A stretch of DNA of 64,000 nt. Origin: Nocardioides flavus (ex Wang et al. 2016) (GTDB lineage: Bacteria; Actinomycetota; Actinomycetes; Propionibacteriales; Nocardioidaceae). This document shows, in pieces, positions 32,992-42,700 of this stretch. The notes below the pieces were generated by a model, which worked only from the letters and a program-made list of their open reading frames with translations, was not told where the DNA came from and made no database searches. Positions within the stretch are counted from its first letter, which is position 1. Each line of letters begins with the position of its first letter. A program made the position numbers and the translations under genes. The stretch is from positions 1 through 64,000 of the forward strand of contig NZ_BNAD01000010.1 in NCBI RefSeq assembly GCF_014653115.1, given 5' to 3'.

Positions 32992-35900
32992 GGCGCGGTC
33001 AGCGCCCCGGCCCAGCCGTCGGCCGAGCCGAGCGGACGCCACCAGTAGACGACGCCGGCCGCGACGAGCGGCGCGGTCGCCACCCACGCGACCGTGGGGG
33101 CGGCGACACGGGTACGGGCGGCCGTCGTGGCGGCGGCCCCGAGCACCCCGCAGGCCAGTCCCCACCAGCCGCCCACCAGCCCGAGCGCGAGGACGCCCGC
33201 GGCGGGCACCACCCAGACCGCGACCCGGGTGCCGGCGGGCGGCGCCGGGTGCGGGACGCGGCGGCGCACGAGCGCCGCACCGAGCGCGAGCAGCACCAGC
33301 AGCACCGCGCCCGCTGCCAGCGCGAGGCGGTACGTGCGGTCCGGGGCGTAGCGCAGGTCGAGCGAGGTGACCCCCTCGGGCACCTGCCACGCCTGCTGCC
33401 AGCCGTCGACGACCAGCGGGTCGGCCGTCGAGCCGTCGGGCAGCCGTGCCTCCCACCCGGGGTTCACGTTCTGCCGCAGGGCGACCACGCCGCCGGGGGT
33501 CTCGAGGTCGACGGTCGCGGCGACCGGGCCGCCCGAGCGCAACGAGGCCGCCGCCCCGCTGCCCGCGGCCGCCGCGCCAGGCAGGGACAGCGTCATCGTC
33601 GTCGGCCGGAAGGCGGGCGCGGGGGTGGCGACCACGCGGGTCTCGCCCTCGGCCAGCGGCACGATCGCCGGCCCGCAGGCCCGCGCGGGGACCTGGTCGC
33701 CGTCGAAGAGCTGGCGCGGGGATGCGGTCACGCTGCTCGCGAGGAGCTCCTCGCCCACCCTGAGCGTCGGGCCGAACCCGCAGCCGATGTCGACCGGCAC
33801 CTCGGAGAGCTCGAGCGGGAGCAGGCCGACGCCCTGGAGGCGCAGCTCGCTCACCCCCACACCGAGCGGCGTCACCGAGCCACCTGCCGAGCGGGTGTCC
33901 GTCTCGTCCACCCCGACCACGCGGACCTGGACGCGGCTGGCGCGGAAGGGCGTGAGCGGGGCGTAGCCGTCCGCGTCGAGCCGGACGAGCTGGCGGCCGC
34001 CGGGATGGACGACCTCGACCCGCGTCGCGCGCGCTGCCGGCGCCTGCCGGTCGAGGGCCACCCGGATGCCCCGGACTGCCCGCTCGCCGATCCAGTTGAC
34101 GCCCAGGGTCGGGGCGGGGTCCTCGGCCTCGGCCACCCAGGTCGTCCCGGTCGAGCCGTCGATCGCGGCCACCGCGGACGCGCGGGCGTCGTCGACGGCC
34201 GTCGAGGACGCCGCCACGTTGACCAGCTGGTTCCTCGTCACCAGCCCCGTCAGGGCATCGCCCGCGACGGGTCGCACCTCGAGCGCCACGCCGTAGTCGG
34301 CGGCGGTCCCGAGCCGTACGGTCCGGTCGATCACCCCGCCGTCCTCGTCGCCGCGACCGCGCCCGTCCGCGCAGCGCACGTCGTCGTCCACGCGCACGCA
34401 GGCGTCGCGCGAGGCACCCGCCGCGAGGAGGACGTGCTCGGGTGCGCCCCACTCCGCGGGGACCTCCGGGAGCACCAGCGTCCGGTCGACGTCGAGCCCG
34501 TCGGCGCGCACCTCGGCGATCGCGAGCTCCCCCGCCGACCCGGCGACGTCGGCGCCGGTGATCCGCAGCCGCGTCGTCGCACCCTCCGGCAGCGGCACGG
34601 TCACGGCCTCGCCGGCCGGCGCGCGCACCTCGGGCGACGTGCCGGCGTCGGTCTCCACGACGATGGTGGGCGCGCGGTCCGCGCCGGTCTCCCCCGTGAC
34701 GACGGTCAGCGCGGCGAGGTCGAGCGGCTCCTCCAGCACCACCTCCAGCCAGGGGGCGTCGCCGGTGCGGGAGCGACCGGACTCCCACTGCGTCCCGGGC
34801 CGGCCGTCGAACGCGGCGTACGGCAGGGTCTCCGGCAGCACCGCTCCGGGCGTGTCGGCGAAGGCACGGGAGCCGGACGCGTCGACGGATCGGGCGCCCA
34901 GGATGCGGGCCGTGGTCTCCCACCGGGCGTCGTCGTCACGGACGTAGTCGCGCGCCGGTGCGCCGCGTCGGCCGTCGTCGGAGGACTCCAGCGTCGCGGA
35001 GCGCCCGTCGTGCACGCGGGCGAAGGTCGCCTCGCGGCGGCGCAGGCCGTCGGTGAGCAGGAGCCGGCCCGGCGCGCCGTCCGTGAGGTCGGCGGCGTCG
35101 GCGGCCAGCACCGCGGGCTCGTCCCCGAGCAGGCCGGCGTCGAGGAGGTCCAGCAGGCTCTCCGGGCCGCCGACCACGACCGGGGGGTCCGAGGCGACCA
35201 CCGCGCTCCGCGCGCCCGCGACCTCGTAGACCTCCACCGCCGGGTAGGCCGTGCGCCAGCCGTCCTCGACGACCACGGTCGAACCGTCGTCGGCCTCCAC
35301 CCGGACCCGGCCGCCGAGCTCGGGGCCGAACTCGGCGACCTTGGTGATGCCGGGCGACCCGTCCAGCGCCTGGTGGACGAGCACCGGGAGCGGGACGTCG
35401 TCGGCGGGGCGCAGGTCGTTGCGCACGACCAGCAGGCCCACCCCGGCGCGCGCCAGGAACGGCGCCAGCCCGGCCGACGGCCGGCCGGTGGCGAGCCGCG
35501 ACTCCACCGCGTCCAGCATCCTGATGTTGCCGGGGGGCGCGAGCGGCACGGCGTTGCGCACCGCCCAGCCCGACACGCCGTACGCCTGGACGGGCTCGTC
35601 CTCCGTGGTGCCCCAGAGATAGGTGGCGAAGCTGGAGCCCGGGACGAGCAGAGCGGTCCCGCGGTCGGGGTCCTCCGCGCCCTCGCGCTCGAGCCACGCC
35701 ACCGTGCGCTCCCAGTAGCCGGGGACCGAGTCGAAGTCCTGGGACGGCGCGAGCCGGCCCGCGAGGGCTGGGGTCGCCACCCCGGCCACCGCGACGGTGG
35801 CCAGGACGAGCAGGCCGGCGTACGCGACCCGCTGGCCGTCCTCGAGCCGCTCGCGCCACGCGGTGCGGCCCGGAGCGGGTCGCGTCAGCGCCGCCGCGGC

Positions 35901-37049
35901 AGCCCCGAGCACGTGCGCCAGGCCGAGGACCAGCGGCAGCCGCACGACCGGCTCGAACTTGTGCACGTTGCGCAGCGGCGCGAGGGCACCGTCGAGCCAC
36001 GAGCGCTCGGTGGTGGCGAGCCAACCCTGGACCGAGCCGGAGTGGCCGAGGGACACCAGGACGAGGCCGCCGAGCAGCCCGAGCACGAGGAAGCGGCGAT
36101 GCGGGTTGCTGCGCAGCGAGAGGCCGACGAATCCGAGGACGAGCAGCACCGCACCGTTGACCGCGACGTAGCCGGTCGTGAGCAGGTCGTTGCCCGCCTG
36201 CCAGATCGGGTCGACGTACGGCACCCAGTGCGAGGTGCCGCGCAGCACGTCGAACGGCGTCGTGGGAAAGGTCGTGACCGCCGCCGTCTCGATGAAGTCG
36301 AGGAACGGCGGGCTGTAGCTGCCCAGCAGCAGGAGCGGGACCAGCCACCACAGGGTGCCGACCACCACCAGGCTCGGCCACCAGACCAGCAGCGTCCGCC
36401 GCCGCGGGCCGGGGGCGCGGGTGAGCAGCCAGACGACACCGAGCGGGAGGACGGCTGCGGTGGCGGCGGCGTTGACTCCGCCCACGGCCGCGACGGCGAG
36501 CGCCGACAGGGCGGCCGCGCGCCGCGGGGAGCCCCGGCGACACCCCACCACGAGCGGGACCAGCACCCACGGCGCCAGGGCCATCGGCCAGGCCTCGATG
36601 GAGATCGGGCCGAGCGTGGTGAGGATGCGCGGCGACAGGGCGTACGCGAATCCCGCCACCAGCCGGGTGGTCGGTGTACCGAGGCCGAGGACGGCGCACA
36701 GCTTGACCACGCCGAGGAAGGCGACCACCAGCAGCAGCGACCACCACCCCCGCTGCACTGCCCAGGCCGGGACCGAGGCGAGGTCGCCCAGCCAGAAGAA
36801 CGGTCCCATCGGGAACAGGTAGCCGTACGCCTGGTTCTGCACCTGCCCGAACCCGCCGGTCGGGTCCCACATGTGCAGCGACCGGGCGAGCATCGCCGCG
36901 GGGTCCGCGACGAGGTCGAACTTGGTGTCGCTGACCAGGCGTCCCGGTCGCTGGGCGAAGGCCAGCGCCACCAGCAGCAGGCAGCACACCGACAGCCGGA
37001 AGCGCCAGGTGACCGGCGACGGCTGCTCCTGAGCGGGCGTGGGCGTCAT
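32886..37049 (-). CDS. AftD-like DUF3367 arabinofuranosyltransferase-type membrane protein, copy 1
   Basis: The product has 1,387 residues. About 11-12 membrane segments fill residues 15-430, in a GT-C-type layout: RLVSDTKFDLVADPAAML, NQAYGYLFPMGPFFWLGDL, SPRILTTLGPISIEAWPMAL, SYSPPFLDFIETAA, LRNVHKFEPVVRLPLVLGLA. A large extracytoplasmic part follows with discoidin-like carbohydrate-binding segments (YAAFDGRPGTQWESGRSRT and DGSTGTTWVAEAED). Further helices are at the C-terminus (about 1240-1387). In mycobacteria AftD adds arabinofuranose to cell-envelope arabinan. The start overlaps the upstream methyltransferase stop (ATGA). Confidence 0.85.
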   Translation of the reverse strand: MTPTPAQEQPSPVTWRFRLSVCCLLLVALAFAQRPGRLVSDTKFDLVADPAAMLARSLHMWDPTGGFGQVQNQAYGYLFPMGPFFWLGDLASVPAWAVQRGWWSLLLVVAFLGVVKLCAVLGLGTPTTRLVAGFAYALSPRILTTLGPISIEAWPMALAPWVLVPLVVGCRRGSPRRAAALSALAVAAVGGVNAAATAAVLPLGVVWLLTRAPGPRRRTLLVWWPSLVVVGTLWWLVPLLLLGSYSPPFLDFIETAAVTTFPTTPFDVLRGTSHWVPYVDPIWQAGNDLLTTGYVAVNGAVLLVLGFVGLSLRSNPHRRFLVLGLLGGLVLVSLGHSGSVQGWLATTERSWLDGALAPLRNVHKFEPVVRLPLVLGLAHVLGAAAAALTRPAPGRTAWRERLEDGQRVAYAGLLVLATVAVAGVATPALAGRLAPSQDFDSVPGYWERTVAWLEREGAEDPDRGTALLVPGSSFATYLWGTTEDEPVQAYGVSGWAVRNAVPLAPPGNIRMLDAVESRLATGRPSAGLAPFLARAGVGLLVVRNDLRPADDVPLPVLVHQALDGSPGITKVAEFGPELGGRVRVEADDGSTVVVEDGWRTAYPAVEVYEVAGARSAVVASDPPVVVGGPESLLDLLDAGLLGDEPAVLAADAADLTDGAPGRLLLTDGLRRREATFARVHDGRSATLESSDDGRRGAPARDYVRDDDARWETTARILGARSVDASGSRAFADTPGAVLPETLPYAAFDGRPGTQWESGRSRTGDAPWLEVVLEEPLDLAALTVVTGETGADRAPTIVVETDAGTSPEVRAPAGEAVTVPLPEGATTRLRITGADVAGSAGELAIAEVRADGLDVDRTLVLPEVPAEWGAPEHVLLAAGASRDACVRVDDDVRCADGRGRGDEDGGVIDRTVRLGTAADYGVALEVRPVAGDALTGLVTRNQLVNVAASSTAVDDARASAVAAIDGSTGTTWVAEAEDPAPTLGVNWIGERAVRGIRVALDRQAPAARATRVEVVHPGGRQLVRLDADGYAPLTPFRASRVQVRVVGVDETDTRSAGGSVTPLGVGVSELRLQGVGLLPLELSEVPVDIGCGFGPTLRVGEELLASSVTASPRQLFDGDQVPARACGPAIVPLAEGETRVVATPAPAFRPTTMTLSLPGAAAAGSGAAASLRSGGPVAATVDLETPGGVVALRQNVNPGWEARLPDGSTADPLVVDGWQQAWQVPEGVTSLDLRYAPDRTYRLALAAGAVLLVLLALGAALVRRRVPHPAPPAGTRVAVWVVPAAGVLALGLVGGWWGLACGVLGAAATTAARTRVAAPTVAWVATAPLVAAGVVYWWRPLGSADGWAGALTAPQLLVALALGALVVADADPLVQALRSRRAGRSTSR

Positions 37050-37798
37050 CGTCGGCGCAGGACGATGACCAGGTTCCAGGTGACGACCTCGCGCAGCACC
37101 GGCAGGGAGGACAGCCAGCGCGTCGCGGCGGGGTTGTAGCGCGGGATCACGTCCAGGACCTCGGCGCCGGTCTGCCTCCGCGCCCATTCGCGGCCCGCGC
37201 GCACGGTCACGGCGTAGAGCGACTCGCCGAACTTGTTCTTCGGCTCGTGGCCGTGCCGGCGCTGGTAGCGCCGCCGCGCGCGGCGGCCGCCGAGGTAGTG
37301 CCACGGGGACGTCTCGTGCCCGCCCCACGGCCCGAACCACACGGTGTACGAGATGAACGTAAGGCCTCCGGGCCTGGTCACGCGCACCATCTCGTCGGCC
37401 ATCCGCCACGGGTCGCTGACGTGCTCGAGCACGTTGGAGGAGTAGCAGAGGTCGAAGGTGCCGTCGGCGAAGGGCAGCTCCATCCCGCTGCCCAGCACCG
37501 TGCGTGGCGCGATGCCGCCGAGCCCGGAGAGCTCCCCGACGTCGGCGTCGAGGGCGAAGTAGGTCGCTCCGGCCGTCTCGAAGGCGGTGCGGAAGTAGCC
37601 CGGTCCCCCGCCGACGTCGAGCATGCGGGCGCCGGCGAGGTCGGCGTACTGCGACACGTGGCCGACCGCGTCGTCGGCGAGCTCGCCGTAGAAGACGTCG
37701 GGCTGCGTCTGCTCGACGCGGAACGCACGGAAGAGCCGGACCGAGCGGCGCAGCGTGGGTGCCCAGGCCGACGGGTCGGGGGCGGACGGCTGCGGCAC
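37046..37798 (-). CDS. Class I SAM-dependent methyltransferase
   Basis: The product has 250 residues from GTG 37798. ARMLDVGGGPGYFRTAFE is motif I, YFALDADVGEL the acidic loop, FDLCYSSNVLEHVSDPWRM motif II/III, and VTRPGGLTFISYTVWFGPWG follows. The family-typical start (APTLRRSVRLFRAFRVEQT) supports this GTG, and TACAGT 6 nt upstream suggests a leaderless mRNA. Translation is coupled to the AftD-like gene by a 4-nt overlap, so it probably methylates a glycan precursor or product in the same pathway. Confidence 0.88.
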   Translation of the reverse strand: MPQPSAPDPSAWAPTLRRSVRLFRAFRVEQTQPDVFYGELADDAVGHVSQYADLAGARMLDVGGGPGYFRTAFETAGATYFALDADVGELSGLGGIAPRTVLGSGMELPFADGTFDLCYSSNVLEHVSDPWRMADEMVRVTRPGGLTFISYTVWFGPWGGHETSPWHYLGGRRARRRYQRRHGHEPKNKFGESLYAVTVRAGREWARRQTGAEVLDVIPRYNPAATRWLSSLPVLREVVTWNLVIVLRRR

Positions 37799-37857
37799 GC
37801 GGCGACTGTAGTCGATGGGTGCGTGGGACTCGGCGGGCGTCGACAGGTTGGTCGCCC

Positions 37858-39726
37858 TCACCCTGCCGGCGCTGCGGCTCCGGCCTCGTCCGCCACCCAC
37901 GCAGGGCCCACTGCAACATCGGTGATGCAGATCGATCCGCCGTCACTCACGCGCGCCGCCACGTCCCCCGCTTCTGGGCCGATGACGAAGAACGCCTGAC
38001 CGAGACCTGCCGGAAGCTCGACCGTGTGGGTTCGCTCTGCCAAGGACACGTCAAGGGTTGCCGGGACACCCGAGTAGTACCCCATCCGCAGGATCCGTGG
38101 CGCGACGGGCTCTTCGTCGATGGCCCACAGGTCTTCGTACAGCCGGCCGACGGACCAGCCGCAGCCCTCCTGCGGGCCTGTCTCGGACGGGCTGCCGGGG
38201 AACAGGTCCATTCTCTTCAGCTGGGCCAACCCGTCGAAGAGATACATGTCCGTCGCGGGTCGGTCGAACACGACGTCCGCACCGATCGCATTCATCATCC
38301 CCTGGAGATCTGCGCGCGCCGACACCTCGAACGGCGGCGCTGTGTTGATCACGGACCGCCGAGGGTCCTCCTTCATCTGGCGTGCGACACCCAACGCGTA
38401 GTTGGCCGCGTAGTCGTGCTGCACCACCGGGGCCATGCGGACCGTGGTGACGAGACAACTGACGATCAGCACGGCCACTGCATTCATCGTCATGCGGAGA
38501 GACATCCGACTGCGCAGCCATTGCGCGGCCTTGCGCTCGTCCGGCGCCGGCTCCCACAGCCCCCGAAATGCTGCCAGCACCGCGATCGTCATGACAGGGA
38601 GAGCATCGGCAACGTATCGGGGATCCCGCAGCAGGATCCCGATCCAATCCGCCCTGCCGAGCCCGAGGAGCGCGAGGTCGGCGACGAGGTAGCCGACCAG
38701 GAGGAACCATCCCTGGAGTGCCCGCCGCCCGGTGACCATGAAGCTCGCGACGACGATGCCCAGGAATGCGAGAGAGAAGATCATCGCCGGGTATGTCTCG
38801 GTGTACGGGAAGATGGTGCTCTCCGCGCCGGTGCTGTGCCACGGGCCCCCGAACAGCCCGGGCACGAACATGCGGAACAGCGTCTCGCCGAACATCGGGC
38901 CGACCTCGACGCCCTCTCTCGCGGTCGAGTCCAAGCCGCCGTCGACGACATTGAGGTAGACCACGATGTAGGCAGTGAGGACGCCCACCAGGCCGACCCA
39001 CATGCCCGCGGTCCGCCGCAGACCTCGCAGGCGCTCGCGCCATGGCTGCGGGTCCGCAACGACGAGCAGGTGTACTGCCAGGGCGAGCGGGAGGATCAGT
39101 CCGGCCTTCTGCCACATCAGGAGACCGACGGCGAATGCTGCGACAGAGCCAGTCGCCCACGCCCTCGAGCCCGTCTTGTGAGCCTTGGCGCTCGCGATGA
39201 GGACCAAGGCTGTGGCTATCTGCAGCGGGAGCGCCTGCATCGCAGCCGACAACCAGCTCGACCACCCCACCGCAAGCGGAGTGAAGAGGTACACGGTCCA
39301 CGGCAGCAGGATGAACGGGGATGGGCCGAAGAGCGTCCGGAGCAGGATGAAGAGCAGCACGGACGCCACCGCCTGCATGATCACGATGGCGAAGGCGGCA
39401 GGAGCGAACGTCTGGTCAATCGTGTGGGACATGACCCACAGGAGGAAGTACTGCCCCACCTCGAAGTGACCACCGTAATCCCGCACGAGGTACTCGCTCG
39501 TCAGGCCGCTGCGCCTTGCGAGGTCGAGGTGGGCGAAGTCGTCCTGGAAGTAGTAGGACCCGCTGACGACCCATCCGCGCACCACGGCCTGCAGCAGGAC
39601 CAGAGCGGCTGCGATCACCGTGACCGGCTCGAGCTGCGAGGGCAGATGAACCCCAGAGCGCGATCGCGCCTGGGACCCGCCACGCATGGCCGGCTCGAGG
39701 TCAGGTCTGTCCTGCTGGGTCGTCAC
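37858..39726 (-). CDS. Polytopic membrane protein, putative GT-C-type glycosyltransferase
   Basis: The product has 622 residues and about ten membrane segments in residues 30-420. The first loop has YYFQDDFAHLDLARRSG, an acidic pair in the place where GT-C glycosyltransferases keep their catalytic aspartates. GHFEVGQYFLLWVMSHTIDQ and YLFTPLAVGWSSWLSAAMQALP follow. The C-terminal 190 residues form a soluble extracytoplasmic domain. The gene is visibly richer in A/T than its neighbours, which suggests separate acquisition. TACTCT 7 nt before the GTG indicates a leaderless start. It lies between the two AftD-like genes. No exact family is recognised. Confidence 0.75.
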   Translation of the reverse strand: MTTQQDRPDLEPAMRGGSQARSRSGVHLPSQLEPVTVIAAALVLLQAVVRGWVVSGSYYFQDDFAHLDLARRSGLTSEYLVRDYGGHFEVGQYFLLWVMSHTIDQTFAPAAFAIVIMQAVASVLLFILLRTLFGPSPFILLPWTVYLFTPLAVGWSSWLSAAMQALPLQIATALVLIASAKAHKTGSRAWATGSVAAFAVGLLMWQKAGLILPLALAVHLLVVADPQPWRERLRGLRRTAGMWVGLVGVLTAYIVVYLNVVDGGLDSTAREGVEVGPMFGETLFRMFVPGLFGGPWHSTGAESTIFPYTETYPAMIFSLAFLGIVVASFMVTGRRALQGWFLLVGYLVADLALLGLGRADWIGILLRDPRYVADALPVMTIAVLAAFRGLWEPAPDERKAAQWLRSRMSLRMTMNAVAVLIVSCLVTTVRMAPVVQHDYAANYALGVARQMKEDPRRSVINTAPPFEVSARADLQGMMNAIGADVVFDRPATDMYLFDGLAQLKRMDLFPGSPSETGPQEGCGWSVGRLYEDLWAIDEEPVAPRILRMGYYSGVPATLDVSLAERTHTVELPAGLGQAFFVIGPEAGDVAARVSDGGSICITDVAVGPAWVADEAGAAAPAG

Positions 39727-39739
39727 GCCGCACAGAGTA
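39727..39739 (-). promoter_or_regulatory. Leaderless-type -10 before the 622-aa membrane protein gene
   Basis: On the minus strand TACTCT (39739 to 39734) is followed by 7 nt and the GTG start at 39726. No matching -35 is evident. Confidence 0.45.
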
Positions 39740-39778
39740 CGGCGCGGACGCGGTCAGGTTCGCCGATGGTCGGAAGCA

Positions 39779-42700
39779 TCACGTCCCGTCGCTCGATGTG
39801 AACACCCGGCCGCACACGGCTCCCACCGCCAGCGCCACGACGACGTCGGAGCCTACCGGTGGGACGACCACCGCGGACGTCGACAGCGCGATCGCCCCCG
39901 AGAACGCGAACGCTCCGAGGCAGGCGGCCCCGAGCCGGACGTCGACGAGGCCGGCGTCCGGGCGCCGGCTGGAGATCCACCCACCGAGCGCTCCGAGGGC
40001 CAGCGGGAGCGACACGAGCGCGAGGACGACCAGCGCAGGTGCCTGCGACCACGACCGGAGGTCGCGCCAACCGGGAGTCGGGCGATCGGTGTGCGTGCCC
40101 GTGCTGGCGTCCTGGGCGGCAGGCTCCCCGGCGGCAGGGTCCTCGCCGCGGAGGCGCCCCACGCGCCCCACGACCAGGCCGACGGCTAGCAGGAGCAGCA
40201 GCGCGACGACACCGAGCCCTCCCAGGAGGGCCACCCGGAACGGCACCTGGGGGGCGTAGTCCAGCGAGACGACGCCCCGCGTCCCCGCGGGGACCACGAA
40301 GCCCTGCCGCCAGCCGTCGAGGACGACCGGCGCCAGGTCGGTCCCGTCGATGCTCGCCGTCCAGCCCCGGTTGAAGCTCTCGGCCACCCCGAGCACGGAC
40401 TCCGCGGGTGAGGAGACCTCGACCTCGCGATGGGTGGACGACCACGACCGTACGCTCGGTCGCACCGCGGCGGCCGTCTCCGGCGGGTCCGGTGCGAGCA
40501 CCAGGCTCGAGGTGACGAAGCCCTCGGGGTTCGTGACGCGGACGCGGTGCTCCCCCGGCGTGAGGGCGACCGACCGCTTGCCGCACGGGATGACGGCGAG
40601 GTTGCGCCCGGACCGGACGTCGCCGAGGGTGCCGCTGATGCGCGTCTGGACGGTGCGCCCAGCCACCTCGACGCTCGGACCGAACCCGCACGCCGTACCG
40701 GTCGGGGTGCCCGGGTCGGGGCGGTGCAGCAGGTCCTCGATCCCGGCGACGTCGAGCTCGGAGATCCCGACCCCGTCGAGACCGGCCTGGCCGTACGCCG
40801 TCACCCGCAGGCGATTGGTTCGGACCGGTTGCATGACCCCCGCCTGGGCTCCCCGGGTCGCCACGAGCTGCGGCTCGCCCGTGCCGGGGCCGCCCTCGAC
40901 GACGACGTACTCGGGCAGGTCGCCCGGAAGGTCGGGCGAGCCGCTGACATCGATCCGCGACACGGTGCGACGCGGGCCCCAGGTGAGCTGGAGCGCCGCG
41001 CCGGGGTCACCCGGAGCCGACGTCCAGCCGGTCTCCGGCCTCCCGTCGAGCGCGCCGGCCGCGCCCACCGCAGGATCGCCGCCGTAGGTCGACGTGGCGA
41101 CCACGTCCACCTGGTCCTCGGCCAGCGGCGCGAAGAGACCGGCGAGCAGGGGACCGTGGGTCGCGAGGGCGTGCCCCTTGACCGTCCACTCGCCGCTCTC
41201 CTCGACCGTGATCGTGCGGTCGAAGCCCGGCGTCTCGGACGTCTCGCGCTGCCAGGCGAGCTCGCACCCGACCACGCTGTCGTCCGGACCCACGGCGCAC
41301 GCGCGGCGCGGGATCTCGCTGCTCAGGAACACCGCGGTGTCCGACGACACGGCCCCCGGCACGACCAGGGACCGGCTGACGTCGCGACCGGCGATGCGTA
41401 CGTCGGACAGCCGCACCTGGCCGCGGTCGACCCCCGCGCCCAGCACGGTGACGCGCAGGGTGCTGGCGGCGTCGTCGTCGACGCGCACGGCGGGGACCGC
41501 ACCGTTGGGCTCCACCTCGGCCACCGTCGACCGGTCCTCGGTGGAGATCCGCACCGACGTCACCGGCGCGCCGGAGAAGGTGTCGAACGCCAAGGACACC
41601 TCGCGCACCGGGGTCGGGCGATCGAACGTCGCCTCGATCCACTGGCCCTGCGGCCGCGACAGCGGCGCGCTGCCCCAGGCGGTGTAGATCGAGCGGTCGA
41701 AGGCCGACCAGGGATGCTGCTCGGGACGCACCGGGCCGAGGATGTCGGCGTACCCCGCGGAGGTCGACGCGGAGATCCGAGCGACGCCGTCGTACGCCGC
41801 CGTCGTCCTGCTCGCGGGCATCGCGTCGTCGCTGTGGTCGTGCGCGAGCCGGTCGACGCGGTACGCCTCGCCGGCGGTCATCACGCCCGACCGGGCGTCG
41901 TGGACCCGCCCGAAGCTGCGCTCGACGCGACGCAGGCTGTCGGTGACGACGTCGGGAGCCTCGTCCCCGACGGCCAGCACGGCGGCCTGGTCCTCCCGCA
42001 CGAGTCCGGCGGCGCGCAGGTCGGGCACGATCTCGGGGGCGCCGTCGACCACCACCCGGTCGTCCCAGGCCTGCAGCTCGACGCGCGGCTCGTCGTCGTG
42101 TCGCAGCTCGAAGACCTCGATGGCGGCCGGACCGCCGGCCGTGCTGCCGAAGGACGCCGCGAGGCGGGCACCGGGCACGTTGGCGATCGCGGCGTGCACC
42201 AGTTGCGGATCGGGTGCGTCGACCTCCTCGGGGTCGAGGTCGTTGCGCACGACGACGTGCGTGACGCCGAGCTCCTCGAGCGCGGCCGCGAGGTGCTTGA
42301 GGGGCCGGGGATCCGCCACCGACTGCTCGACCGAGTCGAGGAGCCGCAGCGTGCCGGCCGGGGCCACGGTGACCTGCGCCCGTGCCATCCACGGCGACGG
42401 GTCGAGCACCTGGATCGGCTCGTCGATGGTCCGTCCCCACGTCTGCACGGCGAACCCGGCGCCGGGGAGCACGATCGTCCGGGTCGGACCCGACTGCTCG
42501 GCGAGGTAGGCGACCGCCTCGCGCCAGGGCGCCGCGATGTCGTCGAAGCCCCCCTTGGTCCGCAGCGAGCCCGCGGCGGCCGGACCGGCTGCGGCCAGGA
42601 CCAGGAGGGTCACCACGCCCAGCACGAGCGGTCGCACCGGGACCGGAGCGGCCCCGGTGGTGCGGCGCCAGGTGTGCGGCACGGCCGAGGTGACGAGCGC

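Noticed and set aside
31743..37139. Very long plus-strand open frame (1,798 codons) opposite the AftD-like gene
   Set aside because: It is Arg/Gly/His-rich, lacks any family motif and mirrors the minus-strand coding frame of a well-supported membrane protein. Long antisense frames are common at this G+C content.
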